From positions 1 through 64,000 of the forward strand of contig NZ_RCZA01000002.1 in the NCBI RefSeq assembly GCF_006438925.1: DNA of 64,000 nt, read 5' to 3'. Origin of the DNA: Pseudomonas mandelii. GTDB taxonomy: Bacteria; Pseudomonadota; Gammaproteobacteria; Pseudomonadales; Pseudomonadaceae. The notes under the pieces were generated by a model that worked only from the letters and a program-made list of their open reading frames with translations, searched no databases and was not told where the DNA came from. The position numbers and the translations under genes were made by a program. Of this stretch, positions 57,144 through 64,000 are shown piece by piece (the stretch's first letter is position 1; every line of letters begins with the position of its first letter).

Positions 57144-59366
57144 TCATTGCGCAGAGCGCCAGAAACGCTGTTCTTGACGCATCGTCCATGGTGGCTTGAA
57201 GCGTCCCAGTTGCAGACGGATGGCACCCTGTTCGGCGCTGTCATGGATCGATATGCCGCGCTTTCGATAGCGCGCCATGATCGTGGGATGGGGATGACCG
57301 AATGAATTTCCCTGACCTCGGGAGATCAACACTGCTTTGGGTTGCAGCCCGGTAAGCAACGCCATGGAAGATGAACTGCGACTGCCATGGTGCGGCGCCT
57401 GCAACCAATCGGTGGTGACGGCCAGTGGACTGTCGAGCAGTGCCCGCTCGGCGGCGGCGTCTATATCACCGGTCAGCAACATACGCTCGCCATTGGCTTC
57501 GATTTGCAGGACGCAGGATTTTTGATTGCTGTCGCTGGCCGAAGACCATTGCCAGAGCTGGAACCTCACATCATCCCAGACCCATTGCTTGCCGCTCTCG
57601 CAGCCTTCTGCCTGCAACTCGACCGGCAGCGCCAGGGGATCGCCACTGACCACCCGTTTCACCGGCAAGCCATTGGCAACGGCCCGGGCGCCGCCCGCAT
57701 GATCGGCGTCAGCATGGCTGATCAGCATCAAATCGAGCCCCTCCACCCCCAGTTTGCGTAAGGTAGGCAGCACCACCCGCTCGCCCAGGTCGAAATCGCC
57801 GAAACGAGGCCCGGTGTCATACAACAGTGTGTGATGACGGGTACGCACCAGAATTGCCAAACCCTGGCCGACATCCAGCTGCCAGACTTCGGCGATACCT
57901 TCAGGCAAGACCTGCCTGGGTGGAAAAACCAGCAACAGCAGCATCGGCCAACCCAACGAGCGAAACGGCACACCTCGAGGCATTAATAGTAGAAAGGCAC
58001 CGAGTGTGCCGAGTGCCCATACCCACAACGGGATGGCCACCGGCACCCACGCGGGCAAGTACCCGGCCATCAGCGTCAGGCCCTTGAACAAGAGGTCGAT
58101 CAAACCTCCTGCCAACCACAACAGCCCTTCGCCCACATAAGGAAGGGGTAAAAACAACGTACCCAGCAATGCCGGTGGCAGCACGACCAGACTGATCCAC
58201 GGCACCGCGAGCAAATTGGCCACCGGCCCGCTGAGACTGATCGGCAACCCGAGCACCAGCAGCAACGGGCACAGACCAATCGCGATCAGCCATTGGGCGC
58301 GGGTCCACGTTTGCCACCAACGCCATGGGCCCAGCCGACCACCGAAGGTGAAGATCAACACCGCTACCGCCGCGAACGACAGCCAGAAACCCGGTTGCAG
58401 ACTCGCCAGCGGATCCAGCAGCAAAACACCGTCGAGTGCCAGCAACAGCGGCCACCAGGCGCCGAGGTGACGAAATCGCAGGCGCCACAACAGCACCAGG
58501 CCGATCATCACGCAGGCCCGTCGCACCGGCACCTCGAAACCGGCCAGCAGCCCATAACCGAGAGCGGCCGCGAACGCGAGTCCACAGGCCCACGGCAGCC
58601 AAGGCAAACGCTTCGGCCACAGGCCATAGCGGGCCAGCCCGGCGATCAACAGATACACCAGCCCTGCCAACAACCCGATGTGTTGTCCGGAAATCACCAA
58701 CAAATGCACGGTGCCGGTGTCTTGCAGCACCTGCCAGTCTTCGCGACTCAGTCCGGCGCCATCCCCCAGCACCAATGCCGTCAGCGCTCCCGTTCGCCCC
58801 TGGGCATCCACGGACTGCAAGCGCTGACGGATGCCGTCGCGCCAGGCCCATTGGGCTTGCTTGAGCCGCTCGCCAGCCTTGACCGTTCCGGTAGCGCCGA
58901 TGCGTTGCGCCAACAGCCAGGCGTCGTAATCGAAGGCATGGGGATTGAGCAGCCCCGCAGGACGCTTCAACTTGACCGCCAGTCGCCAATGTTCGCCGCT
59001 GTTGACCGGCGGCCCGTCATACCAGGCCAGGCGCAGCAGTTGCGGCACCTTGCCGCGTCGCGACCGGGCGTCCGCCAACTCGAAACGCACGACGGCGTCA
59101 TTGTTCTGGGGCAATCCCGTCACCCGACCTTCGACCCAACGGGTTTCGCCATCGAGGCTCATCGGCAGCCGATCATCCAGCGCCCACTGTGCATTCGCGC
59201 CTGCCCAACTGAAACCGAACAGCAAAAAAGCCAGTGGATAGCTGCGAAACGGCAGCAACATCAAACCGATTACCGGCAGCACTATCCATAACCAGACCGG
59301 CGGTAATGCCGGTAAAAAACGCAGGATCAAAAGACCCAACGCCAGCGCCATCATCCCTGTGCGCAT
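57144..59366 (-). CDS. DNA internalization protein ComEC/Rec2
   Basis: A 740-residue membrane protein with an N-terminal DUF4131 region, the Competence channel domain (about 200-470, VISGQHIGLLAGL) and a C-terminal metallo-beta-lactamase domain (LISHADADHAGGA). It moves single-stranded DNA across the inner membrane in transformable bacteria. It is a single gene. The full length argues that it is functional. Confidence 0.93.
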   Translation of the reverse strand: MRTGMMALALGLLILRFLPALPPVWLWIVLPVIGLMLLPFRSYPLAFLLFGFSWAGANAQWALDDRLPMSLDGETRWVEGRVTGLPQNNDAVVRFELADARSRRGKVPQLLRLAWYDGPPVNSGEHWRLAVKLKRPAGLLNPHAFDYDAWLLAQRIGATGTVKAGERLKQAQWAWRDGIRQRLQSVDAQGRTGALTALVLGDGAGLSREDWQVLQDTGTVHLLVISGQHIGLLAGLVYLLIAGLARYGLWPKRLPWLPWACGLAFAAALGYGLLAGFEVPVRRACVMIGLVLLWRLRFRHLGAWWPLLLALDGVLLLDPLASLQPGFWLSFAAVAVLIFTFGGRLGPWRWWQTWTRAQWLIAIGLCPLLLVLGLPISLSGPVANLLAVPWISLVVLPPALLGTLFLPLPYVGEGLLWLAGGLIDLLFKGLTLMAGYLPAWVPVAIPLWVWALGTLGAFLLLMPRGVPFRSLGWPMLLLLVFPPRQVLPEGIAEVWQLDVGQGLAILVRTRHHTLLYDTGPRFGDFDLGERVVLPTLRKLGVEGLDLMLISHADADHAGGARAVANGLPVKRVVSGDPLALPVELQAEGCESGKQWVWDDVRFQLWQWSSASDSNQKSCVLQIEANGERMLLTGDIDAAAERALLDSPLAVTTDWLQAPHHGSRSSSSMALLTGLQPKAVLISRGQGNSFGHPHPTIMARYRKRGISIHDSAEQGAIRLQLGRFKPPWTMRQEQRFWRSAQ

Positions 59367-59501
59367 ACGCCCGTCCTTGAGAGTCCCCTCCTAGGCATAG
59401 CCGGCTAATCGCACAGGCATCGTTATTAATTGTCACAAAGTCTGAATGGGCGGCTCATAGAATCCAGACATACTTGCCGCCTTAACCGACCGAGAAGCCT
59501 T

Positions 59502-60023
59502 ATGCCCCGGCGCTTATTCAAACGTTACATGCCAGACCCGACCAGCATCAGGGAACACAAGTCCTTACGCTTTCTCGGCACCCTGCTGCATGACCCGAAC
59601 CTCTGGCACCTCAACCGCCATTCCGTCGCACGGGCCATGGCGGTGGGTCTGTTCGCGGCGTTCCTGCCGATTCCGTTGCAGATGCTGGTCGCCGCCATTC
59701 TCGCCATCATGGTGCGCGGAAACATGCCGATTGCGGTCAGCCTGGTCTGGCTAACCAATCCGATCACCATGCCGGCGGTGTTCTTCTGCACTTACCAGAC
59801 CGGTGCCTGGCTGATGGATGTTCCCACCCGCCATTTGCCGGACGAGCTGACCTGGGAATGGATCAGCGGCGAACTCTCGACTCTTTGGCAGCCGTTTTTA
59901 CTCGGTTCGGTGGTGACGGGACTGGTGCTCGGCGCGCTCGCCTATTGCCTGACCATGATGTACTGGCGCTGGTGGGTGGGGCGGCAGTGGCGGCGGCGCC
60001 AGAAACGACGGGGGCAAGAATAA
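59502..60023 (+). CDS. DUF2062 membrane protein
   Basis: A 173-residue protein with two or three membrane helices; ARAMAVGLFAAFLPIPLQM and LTNPITMPAVFF are the DUF2062 signatures. Function is unknown. ATG 59502 (MPRRLFKRYMPDP) has GAGAAG upstream. It diverges from comEC. Confidence 0.88.
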   Translation: MPRRLFKRYMPDPTSIREHKSLRFLGTLLHDPNLWHLNRHSVARAMAVGLFAAFLPIPLQMLVAAILAIMVRGNMPIAVSLVWLTNPITMPAVFFCTYQTGAWLMDVPTRHLPDELTWEWISGELSTLWQPFLLGSVVTGLVLGALAYCLTMMYWRWWVGRQWRRRQKRRGQE

Positions 60024-60052
60024 AAAAACGGCACCCTGAGGTGCCGTTTCTG
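60024..60052. terminator. Bidirectional terminator after DUF2062
   Basis: AAACGGCACC-CTGA-GGTGCCGTTT (60026-60049), between the convergent DUF2062 and ABC permease genes. Confidence 0.85.
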
Positions 60053-60068
60053 ATTGAGCCGTGCGCGA

Positions 60069-60848
60069 TTACGTGCGCATCCCGCGACCACTGACCAGCA
60101 ACCGCGCACAACCGATGTACAACACCACGGTCGCCACCAGCATGAAGGTGATGGCCACGCTGATCCTGATGTCCGAAACGCCAAGAATGCCGTAACGGAA
60201 GGCGTTGACCATGTGCAGCACCGGGTTGGCCAGGGACACGGTCTGCCAGAACGGTGGCAGCAAGGAGATCGAGTAGAACACCCCGCCCAGGTAGGTCAGC
60301 GGTGTCAGCACAAACGTCGGGATGATCGAGATGTCATCGAAGTTGCGCGCAAACACGGCGTTGATGAAGCCCAGCAGCGAGAAGATCGTCGCCGTCAGCA
60401 CCACCACCAGAATGGTCACGCCCAGGTGATGCACCTGCAAATGGGTGAAGAACAGCGACAGCAGGGTCACGATGATCCCGACCATCAAGCCGCGCAGCAC
60501 GCCGCCCAGGGTGTAGCCGATCAGAATCGTATGCGGCGACACGGGCGACACCATCAATTCTTCGATGGAACGCTGGAACTTGCTGCCGAAGAAACTCGAG
60601 ACCACGTTGCCGTAGGAGTTGGTGATCACCGACATCATGATCAGCCCCGGCACGATGTACTCCATGTAAGTGAAACCACCCATGTCACCGATCTGCCGGC
60701 CGATCAGATTGCCGAAGATCACGAAGTACAGAACCATGGTGATGGCCGGCGGCAGCAGCGTCTGCGGCCAGATCCGGGTAAAGCGTTTGACCTCTCGGTA
60801 AACGATGGTGTTGAGGGCAACGAGGTTGGGTTGCAGCTCGGAACTCAT
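60069..60848 (-). CDS. ABC-2 type exporter permease (YadH-like)
   Basis: A 259-residue membrane protein with six hydrophobic helices and the ABC-2 signature LTYLGGVFYSISLLPPFWQTVS. It resembles YadH/NodJ exporters; the cargo is unknown. It overlaps the ATPase gene by four bases. Confidence 0.9.
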   Translation of the reverse strand: MSSELQPNLVALNTIVYREVKRFTRIWPQTLLPPAITMVLYFVIFGNLIGRQIGDMGGFTYMEYIVPGLIMMSVITNSYGNVVSSFFGSKFQRSIEELMVSPVSPHTILIGYTLGGVLRGLMVGIIVTLLSLFFTHLQVHHLGVTILVVVLTATIFSLLGFINAVFARNFDDISIIPTFVLTPLTYLGGVFYSISLLPPFWQTVSLANPVLHMVNAFRYGILGVSDIRISVAITFMLVATVVLYIGCARLLVSGRGMRT

Positions 60849-61777
60849 ACCGCCACCTTCGACAGATTTTTCTCCACCAGGGACACGAACAACTCCTCGA
60901 GGCGATTGGTTTTGTTACGCAGGCTCAACACTTCGATGTTCTGCTGCGCCAATTGGGTGAACAGCGCGGTGATGCCCATGGCCTTGTCGACCTGAACTTC
61001 AATCGTGTGGCTGTCGAGCAACTTGGTCGGGTAACCGAGCAACTGCGGCGCGACGTTCACCGTGTTTTTGAGGTCGAGCAGGAACGTTTCCACATGCAGT
61101 TGGCTGAGCAACTGTTTCATGCTGGTGTTCTCGACGATGGTGCCGTGGTCGATGATGCCGATGTTGCGGCACAACTGCTCAGCCTCTTCCAGGTAATGGG
61201 TGGTGAGGATGATAGTGATGCCTTTCTTGTTCAGCTCGGTGAGGAACGTCCACATCGAGCGGCGCAGTTCGATGTCTACACCCGCCGTCGGTTCGTCGAG
61301 GATCAACAGGCGCGGTTCGTGAACCAGCGCACGGGCGATCATCAGGCGACGCTTCATGCCACCGGACAGTGAACGCGACGGCACATCGCGCTTGTCCCAC
61401 AGGCCGAGTTGGGTCAGGTACTGCTCGGCGCGTTCCTTGGCGATTTTCGGCGGGATGCCGTAGTAACCGGCCTGGGTCACGACGATGTCGAAGGTTTTTT
61501 CGAACTGGTTGAAGTTGAATTCCTGGGGCACCACGCCGATGCAGCGCTTGAGTGCTGCAGGATTCTTGTCCAGGTCGTGACCGAAGATATTCACCGTTCC
61601 GCTGGTCTTGTTCACCAGGGTCGAGAGAATGCCGATGGTCGTGGATTTGCCAGCGCCGTTAGGGCCGAGCAAGGCGAAAAAGTCACCTTCGGCGACGTCC
61701 AGATCGATACCACTCAAGGCCTGGAAACCGTTGCCGTAGGTTTTGGTTAGCTGCCGGATGGACAGAGCGGAACTCAT
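60845..61777 (-). CDS. ABC-2 type exporter ATP-binding protein (YadG-like)
   Basis: A 310-residue ATPase. Walker A GPNGAGKSTT, signature LSGGMKRRLMIARAL, Walker B LLILDEPTAGVD and a switch His (TTHYLEEAEQL). It pairs with the next gene. ATG 61777 is chosen by similarity; no clear ribosome site is seen. Confidence 0.92.
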   Translation of the reverse strand: MSSALSIRQLTKTYGNGFQALSGIDLDVAEGDFFALLGPNGAGKSTTIGILSTLVNKTSGTVNIFGHDLDKNPAALKRCIGVVPQEFNFNQFEKTFDIVVTQAGYYGIPPKIAKERAEQYLTQLGLWDKRDVPSRSLSGGMKRRLMIARALVHEPRLLILDEPTAGVDIELRRSMWTFLTELNKKGITIILTTHYLEEAEQLCRNIGIIDHGTIVENTSMKQLLSQLHVETFLLDLKNTVNVAPQLLGYPTKLLDSHTIEVQVDKAMGITALFTQLAQQNIEVLSLRNKTNRLEELFVSLVEKNLSKVAV

Positions 61778-61910
61778 ATCGGATTTACGCACCAAGAAGG
61801 GAAGAAAGGGACAAATAAGGGCGGGCGGCGACTAATACAACCGCGGCGCACGAGCGCAATGGTGCTTGTCGCCGCCACACAAGTACAGTCAAGTGTGTCG
61901 ATAGTGAGTA

Positions 61911-62534
61911 TTAAGTCAACGCGGTCATCACCGCTTTCTGATACGCCGGACGCTGTTTCAGGCGTGCATACCAGGCTTGCAGATGAGGCTGCGGTGCGCG
62001 CTCGATCGGCATCTCGAACCAGGCATAAATGAAACTGCCCAGAGGAATGTCGCCCATGCCGATCTCATCGCCGGACAGGTAGGGTTGGGTCGCCAGCGCC
62101 TGATCGGCCATGGACAGCAGGCCATCGCACTCCTTGATCGCGGCGTTGATTGCGGGCCAGTCCTGTTGACTTTCCGGTGTACGTAACACACCCCAGAACA
62201 CCGTGCGGAACGGCCCGGCAAAACTTGAAGTGGTCCAGTCCATCCACTTGTCGGCAGAAGCCCGGGACTGCAGATCCTCTGGATACCAGGCCGTGCCGTT
62301 GGCGTGGCGAGCCATCAGGTAACGCACGATGGCGTTGGATTCCCACAGCACGAAACCCTCGTCTTCAATCACCGGCACGCGGCCATTGGGGTTCATCGCG
62401 CGGTACTGCGGCGTATCGACTACACCAAAGGCGCCGCCCGCATCAATGGCTTCATAAGCCAGGCCCAGCTCCTCGGCGGCCCACAACGGTTTTCTGACAT
62501 TCGACGAGTTTTTCCGACCCCAGATCTTCAGCAT
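61911..62534 (-). CDS. Glutathione S-transferase
   Basis: A 207-residue GST. The N-terminal thioredoxin-like domain has KIWGRKNSSNVRKPLWAAEE (active-site Ser/Asn region) and GRVPVIEDEGFVLWESNAI (glutathione-binding); the C-terminal domain is helical. Substrate unknown. It lies between the ABC exporter and the transglutaminase-like gene. Confidence 0.9.
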   Translation of the reverse strand: MLKIWGRKNSSNVRKPLWAAEELGLAYEAIDAGGAFGVVDTPQYRAMNPNGRVPVIEDEGFVLWESNAIVRYLMARHANGTAWYPEDLQSRASADKWMDWTTSSFAGPFRTVFWGVLRTPESQQDWPAINAAIKECDGLLSMADQALATQPYLSGDEIGMGDIPLGSFIYAWFEMPIERAPQPHLQAWYARLKQRPAYQKAVMTALT

Positions 62535-62577
62535 GACCGCCTCTTTATGGATGAATGCGCAGGCAGCATACGCCGGA

Positions 62578-63237
62578 TCAGGCGCGACTCAAATCGCTCT
62601 GCATGTCACCCAGCAGCGCAGGCAGTGTGTCGCTGAACAGATGCGGATAGCACTTCTCCAGGTGCTCGAAAAAGAACGTTTCAGGCACGTCGGTGAACTG
62701 GCCGTGGTCGATCAGGTATTCCATCAGTTGCTCGCCGTCGAGATTGAACGGATGGAAAACGCTGTCGTTGATTCCGTCGAATTCCAGTGGTGCGACATTG
62801 AACAGTTCGCACAAGCCTTGGTTGAACGCTGGCGTGGCTTTGACCCAGCGGCCGTTCAGGTGAAGCTCCGTGTAACCGTGCATGGCGAACACGTCGCTCT
62901 TGAGCAACTCGAGCAACCGCGGCGTCGACAAATGATTGCGCACATCCGCCAGACCGATCCGCGCGGGAATCCCGCAATGCCGGGCTGCACCTGCCAGCAG
63001 CGTGGCTTTGGGTACGCAATAACTCTCCCCCGCTGTCAGCGCATAGCTGCCGCGCAAGGTATCCGGATCGCGACTGAAGGTGTAAGGGTTGTAGCGCACG
63101 GCTTCACGCACGGCGTAATAGAGATTGATCGCCTGCTCTAGAGGATCGCGACGGCTGCCGCGATGTTTTTCGGCGAACTCCACCACCGACGGGTGGTCAC
63201 TATCGATGAAGCGGCCGGGACTCAGATACTCATGCAT
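62578..63237 (-). CDS. Transglutaminase-like protein
   Basis: A 219-residue protein with a transglutaminase-type thiol fold: the cysteine in TAGESYCVPKATLLAGAARH and the histidine in AMHGYTELHLNGRW. Such proteins usually hydrolyse or transfer peptide bonds; the role is unknown. ATG 63237 (MHEYLSPGRF) is chosen because GGAG lies nine bases upstream; the frame is open to 63402. Confidence 0.83.
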   Translation of the reverse strand: MHEYLSPGRFIDSDHPSVVEFAEKHRGSRRDPLEQAINLYYAVREAVRYNPYTFSRDPDTLRGSYALTAGESYCVPKATLLAGAARHCGIPARIGLADVRNHLSTPRLLELLKSDVFAMHGYTELHLNGRWVKATPAFNQGLCELFNVAPLEFDGINDSVFHPFNLDGEQLMEYLIDHGQFTDVPETFFFEHLEKCYPHLFSDTLPALLGDMQSDLSRA

Positions 63238-63486
63238 GAGAACAATCTCCTGGGGAAGCCACGAGTCTAGCGACACGTTCAGCACAGAGATAACGACGTT
63301 TCGGCCAATCATGGACGCTTTGCCGTCCGCCCAACGAACGATTTCCCCGGCCTGTTGCCCACCGGGCCTACAAAACTCATCCATGGTTTCCCACGAATTC
63401 AATCACATCGCTCTGACCACCCTGTTTTGCGGATGCCGTCTAAGCTCTGAAAGTTGGTTTTGCCCTGGTTTCACGGAGGATTAAAT

Positions 63487-64000
63487 ATGCTGCTGTTGTG
63501 GATACTGGTTCTGGTTGTCGGGATTGCTTATTTAGCCCACCGTCGTGTCGCCCCGCTGCCCGCCCTGTGCGTCGTTGCCGTTTACGTGGTGGCGATGGGC
63601 GCTTTCAGCCGCGCGCCAGGCTGGTTGCTGCTGGTTTTCTGGGTGTTGATCGCGGCTGTTGCAGCGCCCTTGTTGCTGCCAGACCTGCGCCGTAAATATT
63701 TCAGCGCGCCGCTGTTCAGTTGGTTCCAGAAAACCCTGCCGCCGATGTCGCAAACCGAACGCGATGCGATCGATGCCGGCACGGTGTGGTGGGACGGTGA
63801 ACTGTTCAGCGGTCGCCCGGACTGGAACAAACTGCTGGCCTATCCAAAAGTACAGTTGAGCGAAGAGGAACAGGCCTTTATCGACGGCCCGACCGAAGAA
63901 CTCTGCGCCATGGTCAGCGACTGGCAGATCGGTCAAACCATGGACCTGCCTCCCGAAGCCTGGGCCTACATCAAGGAAAACGGCTTCTTCGCCCTGATCA
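63487..64000 (+). CDS. fadE: Acyl-CoA dehydrogenase FadE, partial
   Basis: The first 171 codons only. Two N-terminal hydrophobic stretches (LLLWILVLVVGIAYLA and VVAVYVVAMGAF...) are followed by FSWFQKTLPPMSQTERDAIDAG and WDGELFSGRPDWNKLL, typical of the long FadE-type enzyme that starts fatty-acid beta-oxidation. GGAGG precedes the ATG. Its electrons would go to the ETF encoded at the left end of the window. The catalytic part is beyond the edge. Confidence 0.93.
   Translation, partial: MLLLWILVLVVGIAYLAHRRVAPLPALCVVAVYVVAMGAFSRAPGWLLLVFWVLIAAVAAPLLLPDLRRKYFSAPLFSWFQKTLPPMSQTERDAIDAGTVWWDGELFSGRPDWNKLLAYPKVQLSEEEQAFIDGPTEELCAMVSDWQIGQTMDLPPEAWAYIKENGFFALI

Overview
The window is a piece of chromosome from a Pseudomonas of the P. 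fluorescens group. Evidence: the conserved order plsX-fabD-fabG-acpP-fabF-pabC-mltG-tmk-holB-pilZ-tatD, the order exbB-exbD-lpxK-trm112-kdsB-ptp-murB, high GC, and many short palindromic repeats of the kind scattered through P. fluorescens genomes (GTGGGAGCGAGCYTGCTCGCGA and GTAGGAGCTG...GCTGCGATCTTT families). No tRNA, rRNA, insertion sequence, prophage or CRISPR array was seen.

Layout. 1-3.3 kb: electron-transfer flavoprotein genes etfBA (leftward, etfA cut by the window edge) and the divergent ETF-quinone oxidoreductase gene, whose promoter carries a match to the fatty-acid regulator PsrA. 3.4-25.5 kb: an accessory carbon-catabolism region with an AraC regulator and alcohol dehydrogenase; dgoK-dgoA-dgoD with an MFS exporter/importer and an IclR regulator (galactonate to pyruvate and glyceraldehyde-3-phosphate); small accessory genes; a yegTUVW-like set (GntR, ADP-ribosylglycohydrolase family, NCS1 permease, PfkB kinase); and araFGH with a sugar dehydrogenase, a lactonase and a FadR-type GntR. 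The dgoK and dehydrogenase promoters share an almost identical promoter-operator-leader cassette, which ties the two separated gene sets into one likely galactose/arabinose oxidation regulon.

25.7-30.1 kb: cytoplasmic-type lipase, DUF1285, DUF4823 lipoprotein, moaA with a structured leader, a TetR regulator and the sRNA RgsA. 30.1-43.8 kb: the core fatty-acid, lipid, nucleotide and cell-envelope block. RgsA has an 18 of 19 position complementary match to the acpP ribosome-binding region inside this same window. 43.8-47.8 kb: rne with a long structured 5' leader. 47.9-52.3 kb: a compact molybdenum hydroxylase unit (2Fe-2S subunit, Tat-exported Mo subunit, XdhC, MocA-like transferase) lying between rne and murB. 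52.5-60 kb: the LPS/peptidoglycan operon led by exbB-exbD, then comEC and a DUF2062 protein. 60-64 kb: YadGH-like ABC exporter, glutathione S-transferase, transglutaminase-like protein and the start of fadE.

All calls are from reading the sequence and translations; no database search was run.
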